Positions 44,774-52,750 are shown, numbered from the stretch's first letter. The stretch is 64,000 nucleotides of DNA from JAALLB01 sp017643495 (GCA_965216105.1 OZ244147.1:3472001-3536000), one strand, 5' to 3'. Numbers and translations: made by a program. The notes: generated by a model from the letters alone, not told the origin.

Positions 44774-46408
44774 CTAGAAAATACGCCCCGTACGGCGAAC
44801 TTCCTCGCTCTGCTCTTCTTCTTCAACCTCTTCCGGCTCCGCATTGGCTGCCGCAAGTTCTTCTTCTGTTACCCAGCCAGCCTTGAGACGGGCGACCATG
44901 ACCATAGCCTCGGCTTCAGCACGAGAGACCTTGAAATCATCAAGCGCGCCGGGGAACCGGGTAGTCTCGCCATCCTTGCGCTCGGTCCAACCGATCAGGT
45001 CATCTGCGGCACAACCGGCAAAGTCTTCCATTGTCTTGATATCGTCCTTGCCGAGTGCGACGAGCATCGGCATTGTGAGGCCTTCGATTTCAAGCAGGGC
45101 GTCTTCAACGCCGAGTTTCTTGCGCTCTTCATCCAGGGCAGCTTCCTGCCGCTCAAGATGTTCACGGGCACGGGCCTGAAGCTCTTCGGCTGTTTCATCA
45201 TCAAAGCCTTCGATGGAAGCAATCTCCAGCATGTCCACATAGGCAACCTCCTCAACCGTGGAGAAACCTTCTGATGCAAGAAGCTGAGAAACCATCTCGT
45301 CAACGTTCAATGCTTCCATGAACGCATTGGAGTTTGCCTCGAACTCGGACTGACGCCGCTCGCTTTCGTCCTGCTCGGTCATGATGTCAATGTCCCAACC
45401 GGTCAGTTGGGATGCAAGGCGCACATTCTGCCCACGGCGTCCAATGGCAAGGGAAAGCTGGTCATCAGGCACAACAACCTCGATACGCTCAGCATCCTCG
45501 TCTAGAACAACCTTGGTTACCTCGGCCGGCTGCAAAGCGTTGACAATGAAACTCGCCGGTTCAGGAGACCAGGGAATGATGTCGATCTTTTCTCCCTGAA
45601 GCTCGCCAACAACCGCTTGCACACGTGAACCACGCATACCGACACATGCACCAACCGGATCGATTGAAGAGTCATTGGAAATGACCGCAATCTTGGCGCG
45701 GGATCCGGGATCGCGGGCAACCGACTTGATCTCGATTATGTTGTCATAAATCTCCGGAACTTCCATGGTGAAGAGTTTCGACATGAACTGCGGATGGGTA
45801 CGCGACAGGAAGATCTGCGGGCCGCGCTGCTCACGACGCACATCGTACAGATAGGCGCGAACGCGGTCGCCATAACGGAAGTTCTCGCGCGGAATGGTTT
45901 CGTCACGACGAATGATCGCCTCAGCACGGCCGAGATCAACAATCACATTGCCGTATTCAACGCGCTTGACCGTACCATTGATGATTTCACCAACCCGGTC
46001 CTTGAATTCCTCGAACTGACGCTCACGCTCGGCATCACGAACCTGCTGAACGATGACCTGCTTGGCTGATTGCGCGGCAATCCGGCCAAAATCCATCGGC
46101 GGCAAAGGATCGGAAACGTAGTCGCCAAGCTCGATGCTCGGCTCCTTGTCCCGCGCCAACTCAAGTGAAATCTGGGTGGTGTGGTCGTCAACATGCTCAA
46201 CAACTTCAAGCAGCCGCTTGAGGTTGATATCCCCGGTTTTGGAATCGATCTGCGCATGAATGTTGGTTTCCATGCCATAGCGGGATTTTGCCGCCTTTTC
46301 GATTGCATTTGCCATTGCATCAATCACGATTTCGCGGTCGATTGACTTTTCGCGCGCAACCGCATCAGCGATCTGCAACAATTCCAGCCTGTTAGCACTG
46401 ACTGCCAT
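44774..46408 (-). CDS. nusA: Transcription termination/antitermination protein NusA
   Basis: A 544-residue elongation factor that modulates pausing, termination and antitermination. Order: the N-terminal RNAP-binding domain, S1 (GTVKRVEYGNVIVDLGRAEA) near residue 140, KH1 (GACVGMRGSRVQAVVGELQG) near 255, KH2 (LSLAIGRRGQNVRLASQLTG) near 330, then two helix-hairpin repeats (IASIEGFDDETAEELQARA) and an acidic tail. The start at 46408 has CAGGAGATAACC in front; a longer frame does not. It follows rimP after 50 bases. Confidence 0.98.
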   Translation of the reverse strand: MAVSANRLELLQIADAVAREKSIDREIVIDAMANAIEKAAKSRYGMETNIHAQIDSKTGDINLKRLLEVVEHVDDHTTQISLELARDKEPSIELGDYVSDPLPPMDFGRIAAQSAKQVIVQQVRDAERERQFEEFKDRVGEIINGTVKRVEYGNVIVDLGRAEAIIRRDETIPRENFRYGDRVRAYLYDVRREQRGPQIFLSRTHPQFMSKLFTMEVPEIYDNIIEIKSVARDPGSRAKIAVISNDSSIDPVGACVGMRGSRVQAVVGELQGEKIDIIPWSPEPASFIVNALQPAEVTKVVLDEDAERIEVVVPDDQLSLAIGRRGQNVRLASQLTGWDIDIMTEQDESERRQSEFEANSNAFMEALNVDEMVSQLLASEGFSTVEEVAYVDMLEIASIEGFDDETAEELQARAREHLERQEAALDEERKKLGVEDALLEIEGLTMPMLVALGKDDIKTMEDFAGCAADDLIGWTERKDGETTRFPGALDDFKVSRAEAEAMVMVARLKAGWVTEEELAAANAEPEEVEEEEQSEEVRRTGRIF

Positions 46409-46458
46409 GGTTATCTCCTGATAAGTGCGGTCCGCTCCCGTCCGCAAATTGCATAAAC

Positions 46459-47046
46459 CTAATGTTTCGTTGGCTTGGGATCGTCTTCATCAGACAATCC
46501 GTTCGCTTTTCTCAATTCCTTGTCGCGCCGCAGCGCCTCATCGACCAGTTCATCGGTCATGACGAGTTTTGCATCCTTGATCTCGCCAACCGGGATCGTG
46601 AACTCATCATCTTCTTCCGGTTTCGGATCTTCCCGGCGAAAGGTGATATCATTGCCTTTCACGCCAATGATAAGGCCCTTGTAACGCTTGCGACCATTGA
46701 TCATCTGGCGCGTTTCAAGCTTGGCCACATGACCGGCCCAGTCAGCAAAATCGGAAAGCCGCACCAAAGGCCTGTCGATGCCGGGTGACGAAACTTCCAG
46801 ATGGTAGGCACGCTCGACCGGATCTTCCACATCCAGAACCGGCGAAATCGCCCTTGATATTTCTTCGCATCCCTCGACCGTCATGGTGCCGTCCGGACGC
46901 TCTGCCATGATCTGCAATGTCGAACCGTTCAGCGAAGTCATTTTCACCCGAACCAAACGGTAGCCGAGATCATTGATCTCCGGCTCGACGATATCCGCGA
47001 TACGGGCTTCAAGTCCGTGCTCAACAATTGCGCGTTCGTTAGCCAA
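46459..47046 (-). CDS. rimP: Ribosome maturation factor RimP
   Basis: About 195 residues; helps assemble the 30S subunit. Markers are IVEPEINDLGYRLVRVKM near the N-terminus, CEEISRAISPVLDVEDPV and YHLEVSSPGIDRPL. No ATG lies in frame. The candidates are TTG at 47082 and TTG at 47046. I choose 47046 because the outer one falls right at the T-tract of a terminator hairpin and has no ribosome site, while the inner one has GAGGAAA and AGGGA upstream. First gene of the nusA-infB operon. Confidence 0.9.
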   Translation of the reverse strand: MANERAIVEHGLEARIADIVEPEINDLGYRLVRVKMTSLNGSTLQIMAERPDGTMTVEGCEEISRAISPVLDVEDPVERAYHLEVSSPGIDRPLVRLSDFADWAGHVAKLETRQMINGRKRYKGLIIGVKGNDITFRREDPKPEEDDEFTIPVGEIKDAKLVMTDELVDEALRRDKELRKANGLSDEDDPKPTKH

Positions 47047-47082
47047 TCCCTGGGTGCTTTCCTCATGGTAACATTGGGGCAA

Positions 47083-47116
47083 TAAAAAAGAGCGGGCACC
47101 TTCCGGTTTCCCACTC
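47083..47116 (-). terminator. Intrinsic terminator in the rimP-nusA leader
   Basis: On the minus strand GAGTGGG pairs with CCCGCTC (one G-U) around a 13-base loop, followed directly by TTTTTTATT. No minus-strand gene lies upstream, only the non-coding side of the glycine-riboswitch region, so its likely role is attenuation of the rimP-nusA-infB transcript. NusA itself influences termination, so feedback on its own operon is an attractive idea (inference). Confidence 0.6.
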
Positions 47117-47289
47117 TAGCACATTGCCCGAGATTTGATGTTCATATACGCCCTTTGGACAGTATTTGCAAGAGGCACCAACCAGCCTGGCAGCACTTGC
47201 CCTGCCCCGGATTGCCCCTGGAGACACAATCAACACAGAAACCTTGCGGATCATATCATTTTCGTTCATAGGAGCGAAGTCTCGAATAC

Positions 47290-47477
47290 ATAGCCGTGCA
47301 GGAGAGACCGGATTATTTCGGCGCCGAAGGAGCAACCACCCCGGAAACTCTCAGGCAAAGAGGACTGGACGGCAGGAGATATCTGGAGAGAGGCAGCCGC
47401 ACGGCCGGGTGCCCGCCGAAGGAGAAAGGCGGAGAAACCCTTCGCCGCAAACTCTCAGGTTCCATGACAGATGGGGA
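47290..47477 (+). promoter_or_regulatory. Tandem glycine riboswitch upstream of the D-amino-acid dehydrogenase
   Basis: Two gcvT-type aptamers in a row. Aptamer 1 shows GGAGAGACC at 47301, GCCGAAGGAGCAA at 47323 and AAACTCTCAGGCAAA at 47345. Aptamer 2 shows CTGGAGAG at 47383, GCCGAAGGAGAAA at 47415, GCAAACTCTCAGG at 47447 and ACAGATGGGGAG at 47467. These are the conserved cores of Rfam-type glycine riboswitches. Glycine binding would change expression of the dehydrogenase 50 bases downstream. Within the 444 bases between rimP and this gene, the other element seen is the rimP-leader terminator. Confidence 0.92.
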
Positions 47478-47506
47478 GACGCCAGTGAGGCGTCAGTGCT
47501 ACTGTC
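47466..47506 (+). promoter_or_regulatory. Nested hairpin after the glycine riboswitch (expression platform)
   Basis: GACGCC at 47478-47483 and GGCGTC at 47489-47494 form a six-pair hairpin with loop AGTGA, enclosed by GACAG at 47466-47470 and CTGTC at 47502-47506. The outer arm overlaps the conserved 3' strand of aptamer 2, so the stem and aptamer may compete. No T-tract follows, so control is more likely at translation or antitermination than by a simple terminator. Confidence 0.55.
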
Positions 47507-47527
47507 AAACCGAATGGAACTGTCAAA

Positions 47528-48769
47528 ATGCCAGAAATGAAAAACATCGCCATCGTTGGGGCCGGCATTACCGGCATTACCACTGCCTATTCTCTGCTTG
47601 AGCGGGGGTTTGAAGTCACCGTATTTGACAAGAACCGCTATGCAGCCATGGAAACCTCCTTTGCCAATGGCGGCCAGCTTTCCGCCTCCAATGCAGAGGT
47701 GTGGAACCGCTGGGCAACTGTCATCAAGGGCATAAAATGGATGTTCGAGCCGGGCGCACCCCTGCTCGTCAATCCGAAGCCGAGCTGGCACAAATATTCC
47801 TGGATGACCGAGTTCATGGCGCACATTCCGGGCTACCGAAAGAACACGGTCGAGACCGTCCGCATGGCAATTACCGCACGCCAACACCTCATGCGGCACG
47901 CGGAAAAGGAAAATTTCGGCTTTGAGTGTGAAGAACGCGGCATACTTCATGTCTACGACAAGAAAAGCGAGTTTGAGCACGCTGGCAAGGTGAACCGCCT
48001 TCTATCTGAAGGAGGACTTGAAAGACGTGAAGTCACGCCCCATGAAATTCGTGAAATCGAGCCTGCCCTGAAACGGGATTTTTATGCAGGCTATTACACG
48101 CTTAGTGACTTTACCGGGGACATTCACGCCTATACACGCGGCCTCTCGAAGGCCTGCGAACGGCGGGGAGCCAAATTTCATTACGGAACAACCGTCAAAT
48201 ACCTGAAGAAGAAGGATAACGGCATCCTTCTCAACTGGCGTGATGATGACAATGACTTTTTTGAAGGACAGTTTGATGGCATTGTTATCTGCGCCGGTGT
48301 ACGCAGCCGGGAGCTTGCCGCGCAAGTGGGTGACCGCGTTAATATCTACCCGGTCAAAGGGTATTCAATCACCGTGAACCTTGATGATGAGGCCAGCCAG
48401 CAGGCCGCGCCCTGGGTCAGCCTTCTTGACGATGAAGCGAAAATTGTTACCAGCCGCCTTGGAAAAACGAAATTCAGGCTTGCCGGTACCGCTGAATTCA
48501 ACGGGTACAATCTCGACATTCGCAATGACCGGATACAGCCGCTGATCAAATGGTGCGAGAAACTGTTTCCGGAAGTCTCCACCGAGTATTCGGTACCCTG
48601 GGCAGGTCTTCGCCCGATGATGCCGAACATGCTGCCACGGGTGGGCGGCGGAAAACACCGGGGCGTCTTTTACAACACGGGGCACGGCCATCTTGGCTGG
48701 ACCCTCTCAGCAGCAACAGCTGAACTTCTTGCCGAGGAAGTTGACCGCGCCCGGGGCAGTAACGTCTGA
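47528..48769 (+). CDS. FAD-dependent D-amino-acid dehydrogenase (DadA family)
   Basis: A 413-residue flavoprotein of the DAO/DadA superfamily that oxidises a D-amino acid or glycine to a 2-oxo acid and ammonia. The FAD Rossmann motif is IAIVGAGITGITTAYSLLER at residue 7. FANGGQLSASNAEVW near residue 46 and the C-terminal PWAGLRPMMPNMLP and GHGHLGWTLSAATAELLA are typical of DadA. The glycine riboswitch in its leader suggests the cell links it to glycine: either glycine is a substrate or the enzyme supports glycine and D-amino-acid turnover. The ribosome site is weak (GGAAC), consistent with riboswitch control of translation. Confidence 0.9.
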   Translation: MPEMKNIAIVGAGITGITTAYSLLERGFEVTVFDKNRYAAMETSFANGGQLSASNAEVWNRWATVIKGIKWMFEPGAPLLVNPKPSWHKYSWMTEFMAHIPGYRKNTVETVRMAITARQHLMRHAEKENFGFECEERGILHVYDKKSEFEHAGKVNRLLSEGGLERREVTPHEIREIEPALKRDFYAGYYTLSDFTGDIHAYTRGLSKACERRGAKFHYGTTVKYLKKKDNGILLNWRDDDNDFFEGQFDGIVICAGVRSRELAAQVGDRVNIYPVKGYSITVNLDDEASQQAAPWVSLLDDEAKIVTSRLGKTKFRLAGTAEFNGYNLDIRNDRIQPLIKWCEKLFPEVSTEYSVPWAGLRPMMPNMLPRVGGGKHRGVFYNTGHGHLGWTLSAATAELLAEEVDRARGSNV

Positions 48770-48805
48770 TTTCAGGCAGCCAATGCCACACCATTGCAAA
48801 CGGCG

Positions 48806-48826
48806 GGGCAGCGGAAAAGGCTGCCC
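48806..48826. terminator. Hairpin between convergent dehydrogenase and YciI genes
   Basis: GGGCAGC and GCTGCCC form seven pairs around a GGAAAAG loop in the 70-base gap between the two gene ends. There is no clear T-tract on either strand. It is probably a bidirectional 3' structure. Confidence 0.45.
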
Positions 48827-48839
48827 GATGCCGACAACA

Positions 48840-49130
48840 CTATGCGGCCACCAGAAAGCCAAGCTCAGGCATGGCTTTTTTTGGGTCAATCTCCGAAGTC
48901 TCGGCAATCACTATCCCTTCCACCACGAACGGGTCAGACATGATTCGGGCTTCATAACTATCCCGGTCTTCGCCGTGGGCAAGAATAGCCCCGCCTGCAC
49001 CTGGCTCAAGTGAACCCACGCACAGAAACACGCCGTCAGAAAACCCTTTCGCAATCCACTCATTGTGAGCAGCCATGTACCGGGGGGCAGCCGCACGGTT
49101 GTCGGAAAACTTGAGAAACGTGATGAACAT
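48840..49130 (-). CDS. YciI-family protein
   Basis: A 96-residue ferredoxin-like-fold protein. MFITFLKFSDNRAAAPRYMAA with the conserved His in AAHNEWI, VGSLEPGAGGAIL, and DPFVVEGIVIAE match YciI-like proteins (YCII domain), some of which are small hydrolases or lyases. No function can be assigned. It lies ten bases after a TetR regulator on the same strand, so they form an operon and the regulator probably controls it. Confidence 0.85.
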   Translation of the reverse strand: MFITFLKFSDNRAAAPRYMAAHNEWIAKGFSDGVFLCVGSLEPGAGGAILAHGEDRDSYEARIMSDPFVVEGIVIAETSEIDPKKAMPELGFLVAA

Positions 49131-49140
49131 TGAAAACTCC

Positions 49141-49716
49141 TTATGCAGTTGACGGGATATCCGGATGTTCTTTCAGCCAGGCCCGGATGCTTGAAATTTC
49201 TTCACGGATAAATGCCTCATCCCCAAAAGCCGTGGCCATCATGGCCACCCCCTGGGACCAGGCCAGTATGTGCATGGCAAGCGGCAGGGCAGCATCGCGA
49301 GCACCCAAAGCCCGGAACTGATCCTCCAGCCAGTCCCGAAACAGGCCAAAAATTTCCAACGCCTGAGCCCGGGCCGCATGTTCAAGCTTTGAAAGCTCGG
49401 CACAAAGCGTGCCCACGGGGCAGCCAAAGGCCATGATTTTTGTACGGTTTGTCATGAGGATATTGGCGAAACACAAAATACGGTCGAACGGATCCTTATT
49501 TGTTGTTTCCCATTCATCGAGCATGGCGCGGGTTCGCTCCTTGCGCAGGTCAATGACCGCACAAAGCAGATCGTCCTTGCTTTTGAAGTGATGATAGAAA
49601 TTTCCCCGCGATATTCCGACCGTAGCCGCAATGTCCGCAAAAGAAGTGGCCTCAAAGCCCGTTTCATAAAACAGGGTATCGGCACTTTCTACAATTCGTT
49701 CCCGAGTAGCGGTCAC
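49141..49716 (-). CDS. TetR-family transcriptional regulator
   Basis: A 191-residue repressor-type regulator. The N-terminal helix-turn-helix is FADIAATVGISRGNFYHHFKSKDDLLCAVI, positions about 25-55, preceded by ARERIVESADTLFYETGF. The C-terminal ligand domain contains one Cys region (FGCPVGTLCAEL), as in subfamilies whose C-terminal domain carries a GCP motif. It is autoregulated in all likelihood through the 18-bp palindrome just upstream. The partner gene is YciI. Confidence 0.93.
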   Translation of the reverse strand: MTATRERIVESADTLFYETGFEATSFADIAATVGISRGNFYHHFKSKDDLLCAVIDLRKERTRAMLDEWETTNKDPFDRILCFANILMTNRTKIMAFGCPVGTLCAELSKLEHAARAQALEIFGLFRDWLEDQFRALGARDAALPLAMHILAWSQGVAMMATAFGDEAFIREEISSIRAWLKEHPDIPSTA

Positions 49717-49731
49717 AGGTATAACTCCATG

Positions 49732-49771
49732 GAATTGATAAATTAGGACATTTGTCCTAATTTATCAATTC
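49732..49771. promoter_or_regulatory. Perfect 18-bp palindrome, probable TetR operator
   Basis: The arms at 49732-49749 and 49754-49771 are exact inverse complements over 18 bases with a four-base centre (core TTAGGAC...GTCCTAA). The dyad begins 15 bases upstream of the TetR ATG. Its size and place fit an operator for two TetR dimers. It also covers likely promoter sequence such as TTGATA, so binding would block transcription of the TetR-YciI pair. Confidence 0.75.
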
Positions 49772-49958
49772 TTTCTCCAAACAGCAAAAAGCCTCCCTGC
49801 GAGTATTCGCCGGAAGGCACATACGGATACATTTCGTGATGAAATATTGTTTGAATTCAGCGCCGGAAATTTGGCTGAAAGAGGTCGCAATTTACTGGTC
49901 AATTCCTTCTCGTCGGCGCAGCAATTTCGCTTCCCGGCATTAACAAGGAGATAGAAAC

Positions 49959-50180
49959 ATGAAGAAACTTCTTTTGGCCGTTACCGTCCTTGGCTTCGCA
50001 TCAGGCAGTGCCCTGGCGCAGGCTTCATTCGAAAGCATTGATGCAGACCAGAATGGCGGTGTAACCCTTGAAGAAGCAAATGCCGCAGGTCTTCCTTGGA
50101 CACCAGAACAGTTCAAGAGCGCCGACTCTGACCAGAACGGCATGCTTGATGCAGAGGAATTCGCGGCTGCCACGCAGTAA
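49959..50180 (+). CDS. Small secreted EF-hand calcium-binding protein
   Basis: A 73-residue exported protein with signal peptide KKLLLAVTVLGFASGSALAQ and two EF-hand loops, DADQNGGVTLEE and DSDQNGMLDAEE, each with Asp at positions 1, 3 and 5 and Glu at 12. The first loop has Gly-Gly at positions 6-7 and Val at 8. Such calmodulin-like exported proteins bind calcium in the periplasm. Start with AAGGAGATAGAAAC in front. Preceded by 187 bases with no other gene besides the TetR operator and followed by a bidirectional terminator. Confidence 0.88.
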   Translation: MKKLLLAVTVLGFASGSALAQASFESIDADQNGGVTLEEANAAGLPWTPEQFKSADSDQNGMLDAEEFAAATQ

Positions 50181-50201
50181 GAATTCCCCGTACCCTCCCG
50201 G

Positions 50202-50240
50202 AATACTGTCCCGGTCAATCCCGCCGGGGCAGTATTTCAT
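50202..50240. terminator. Bidirectional terminator between EF-hand gene and arfB
   Basis: AATACTGTCCCGG at 50202-50214 pairs with CCGGGGCAGTATT at 50224-50236, 13 pairs with one T-G, and a nine-base loop. It is followed on the plus strand by TCATTATT. It sits in the gap between two convergent genes. Confidence 0.75.
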
Positions 50241-50668
50241 TATTGGACATCGATCTTGCCGCTTCTCGTTTTCTTTAGCTGACCACGTTTTTTCTTGCCT
50301 TCCAGCCGGCGTTTTTTCGATGCAAGTGTGGGCCGTGTCGGCTTGCGCTTCTTTGGCACATATGCAGCTTTCCGGATCATGTTCTTGAGACGATCCAGTG
50401 CTTCGCGACGGTTTGCCTCCTGCGTTCTGAAGCGCTCGGCTGATATGACAATCTCACCCGCACCGGTAACCCGCTGATCACCGCTCATCAGGATTTTCTG
50501 CCTCACGTGTTCAGGCAGGTTTGGCGAGTTCCTTACATCAAAGCGCAGTTGTACAGCGCTTGCCACCTTGTTGACATTCTGCCCGCCCGGACCGCCAGAA
50601 CGGATAAAGCGTTCAGTAATTTCCTGTTCATCCAGTGTTATTCTGGAGGTGATTTTGATTTTTGCCAT
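50240..50668 (-). CDS. arfB: Ribosome rescue peptidyl-tRNA hydrolase ArfB
   Basis: A 142-residue release-factor-like protein that frees stalled ribosomes without a stop codon. The catalytic GGQ motif is in RSGGPGGQNVNKVASAVQ near residue 28, and the C-terminal tail is Lys/Arg-rich (KKRRLEGKKKRGQLKK), which inserts in the mRNA channel. No codon-recognition domain is present, which separates it from RF1/RF2. It is 59 bases after trmB on the same strand. Confidence 0.94.
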   Translation of the reverse strand: MAKIKITSRITLDEQEITERFIRSGGPGGQNVNKVASAVQLRFDVRNSPNLPEHVRQKILMSGDQRVTGAGEIVISAERFRTQEANRREALDRLKNMIRKAAYVPKKRKPTRPTLASKKRRLEGKKKRGQLKKTRSGKIDVQ

Positions 50669-50727
50669 GTTAACCAGTTAGGGTATTCGGCCCGGTCTGC
50701 AACCGCAAACAACGACCGGGGAGAGGC

Positions 50728-51435
50728 TCATGCGGATTTTCGAAAACGCAGGTAACAGGGCGTACGGCCTTCGCGAAGGGCTTTTGCCTCATAGCGGGTA
50801 CGGGTCCAGCCCGGGAAAGGCTCCTCCCAGTCTTTGCAACAAGTTGCAAGCCACTCGAAACCTGCATGACGCTCACAATGCTCAAGCGTCCAGTTTACAT
50901 AAGTCTCGATGTCGGAAGCAAAATGGAACAATCCACCGGGCTTCAAAACACGTGCTATGCGATCGAGGTTGCGCTGGCTGACAAAGCGGCGTTTCCAGTG
51001 CCGTTTCTTTGGCCACGGGTCCGGATAAAGCAGGTCAACGCGATCCAGACACGCTTCGGGAAGCCAATCCAGCAATGCTGTGGCGTCCTCATCATAAAGC
51101 CTGATATTCTCTACACCGGCATCATCGATTGAAGCCAGCATCTTGGCCATTGAGTTGATGAAGGGTTCAACACCGACAAAGCCTGACCCGGGATTGTTTT
51201 TTGCCTGATGAAGAAGGTGTTCTCCACCACCAAACCCGATCTCGAGAACCAGATGTGCAGGCTGGTGGGAGAAAACGGAAGTCAGGTCTGCAACCGGCGT
51301 GGTCTGAGGATCAAGTCGCAAGGCCGGCAGCAGCGCATCCATCCGATGCTGCTGCTTGGGTGAAAGACCCTTGGCCTTGCGCCGGCCATAAAATGCTTCC
51401 CAGCGACGAAAACCGGTGTTTCCGTTATCGCTCAT
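50728..51435 (-). CDS. trmB: tRNA (guanine(46)-N7)-methyltransferase
   Basis: A 235-residue SAM enzyme that methylates G46 of the tRNA variable loop. The SAM motif is LVLEIGFGGGEHLLHQA near residue 75, and the family motif LLYPDPWPKKRHWKRRFVSQ near 138 is diagnostic. It starts ten bases after metK, so the two are co-transcribed. Confidence 0.96.
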   Translation of the reverse strand: MSDNGNTGFRRWEAFYGRRKAKGLSPKQQHRMDALLPALRLDPQTTPVADLTSVFSHQPAHLVLEIGFGGGEHLLHQAKNNPGSGFVGVEPFINSMAKMLASIDDAGVENIRLYDEDATALLDWLPEACLDRVDLLYPDPWPKKRHWKRRFVSQRNLDRIARVLKPGGLFHFASDIETYVNWTLEHCERHAGFEWLATCCKDWEEPFPGWTRTRYEAKALREGRTPCYLRFRKSA

Positions 51436-51445
51436 GCCGCACCGA

Positions 51446-52705
51446 TTATTTCAGGGCAGCCTTAAGCGCCTTGACCAGGTCTGTTTTTTCCCACGTGAAT
51501 CCACCACGCACTGCTTTGCGGCCGAAGTGACCATACGCAGCAGTCCGGGCATAGATGGGCCGGTTAAGGTCCAGATGTTTGCGAATTCCGGTTGGTGACA
51601 GGTCGATCACTTCACGAATTGCATCCTCAAGCCTGGAATCTTCAACCTTGCCGGTGCCATGCGTGTTTACATAGACCGACAGGGGCTGGGCAACACCAAT
51701 CGCATAGGACAGCTGAATCGTGCATTTCTCGGCCAGTTTGGCAGCAACAATGTTCTTTGCCAGGTAGCGGGCGACGTAAGCTGCCGAGCGGTCAACCTTG
51801 GTTGTATCCTTGCCGGAAAATGCCCCGCCACCATGCGGAGCAGCGCCACCATAGGTATCAACAATGATCTTTCGGCCGGTAAGACCGGCATCGCCGTCCG
51901 GACCACCAATGACGAATTTTCCGGTAGGATTGATGTACCATGCACAGTCATCGGCAATCGGCATGTCGCCCAATGCTTCGCGAATGTAGGGCTCGACCAC
52001 CTGGCGTACCTTTGCGGAATCCCAGCTGTCATCCAGATGCTGTGTTGAAAGAACGATGCTGGTTACTTCAGCCGGTTCACCATTTTCATAACGGATTGTT
52101 ACCTGCGATTTTGCATCGGGGCCAAGTTTTCCGGCCTCGCCTTCACCATTTTTGCGGGCAGCGGCCAGTAATTCGAGAATCTTGTGGCTGTAATAGATCG
52201 GAGCCGGCATGAGATCAGGCGTTTCAGTACAGGCATATCCGAACATGATACCCTGATCGCCAGCGCCTTCTTCCCCCTGCTTGTCGGAAGCATTGTCCAC
52301 CCCTTGCGCAATGTCGGCTGACTGCGCATGCAGCAACACGTCAACTTTTGCGGTCTTCCAGTGGAAGCCGTCCTGCTCATAGCCGATGTCACGAATCGCA
52401 CGGCGGGCGGCAGAGCGGAAACGGCCAGGTGCAACTACCGGATTACCACTGGCATCCATCACCACATTGCCCTGCTTGTCTTTCTTGAAAAGCGTTTCGG
52501 GAACACGAACTTCGCCCGCTATGACAACACGGCCTGTTGTCGTCAGCGTTTCTGCTGCAACACGCACGCTCCAAGGATCCACACCCTGCTTGATGGCTTC
52601 CTTGTAAACAAGATCAACTATCTCATCTGAAATGCGGTCGCAAACCTTGTCCGGATGTCCTTCGGAAACAGATTCGCTGGTAAAGTGGTAATTCTGGCGT
52701 GCCAT
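51446..52705 (-). CDS. metK: S-adenosylmethionine synthetase
   Basis: A 419-residue enzyme making SAM from methionine and ATP. Motifs are SVSEGHPDKVCDRISDEIVD at the N-terminus, GDQGIMFGYACTETPDLMPA near 150, GGPDGDAGLTGRKIIVDTYG near 270 and GGGAFSGKDTTKVDRSAAY. The start at 52705 has GGAGA seven bases ahead. It is preceded by an XRE regulator gene and by a 20-bp inverted repeat. Downstream trmB, also a SAM user, is in the same operon. Confidence 0.98.
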   Translation of the reverse strand: MARQNYHFTSESVSEGHPDKVCDRISDEIVDLVYKEAIKQGVDPWSVRVAAETLTTTGRVVIAGEVRVPETLFKKDKQGNVVMDASGNPVVAPGRFRSAARRAIRDIGYEQDGFHWKTAKVDVLLHAQSADIAQGVDNASDKQGEEGAGDQGIMFGYACTETPDLMPAPIYYSHKILELLAAARKNGEGEAGKLGPDAKSQVTIRYENGEPAEVTSIVLSTQHLDDSWDSAKVRQVVEPYIREALGDMPIADDCAWYINPTGKFVIGGPDGDAGLTGRKIIVDTYGGAAPHGGGAFSGKDTTKVDRSAAYVARYLAKNIVAAKLAEKCTIQLSYAIGVAQPLSVYVNTHGTGKVEDSRLEDAIREVIDLSPTGIRKHLDLNRPIYARTAAYGHFGRKAVRGGFTWEKTDLVKALKAALK

Positions 52706-52730
52706 CAACATTCTCCGGGGTCGAGCCTTG

Positions 52731-52750
52731 ATATAAAGAAATCTTTATAT
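52731..52750. promoter_or_regulatory. 20-bp inverted repeat before metK, SahR-like operator
   Basis: ATATAAAGA and TCTTTATAT flank a two-base centre, 26 bases upstream of the metK start. From memory, the ArsR-family SAH-responsive repressor SahR binds dyads of this shape at SAM-cycle genes in proteobacteria. A weak promoter (TTGACC at 52795-52790, 17-base spacer, CATTAC) lies just ahead, so the dyad would sit downstream of the start point. Confidence 0.5.

Noticed and set aside
43933..44886. 317-residue plus-strand frame across the infB start and ylxR
   Set aside because: It overlies two strongly supported genes on the other strand and has no recognisable domain.
47046..47082. TTG 47082 as the rimP start
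   Set aside because: It falls at the T-tract of a terminator hairpin and has no ribosome site. The next in-frame TTG at 47046 is preferred, though not proven.
47351..47980. 209-residue minus-strand frame over the riboswitch and start of the dehydrogenase gene
   Set aside because: It is antisense to a structured RNA and to a well-supported flavoenzyme gene. Nothing in the protein is recognisable.
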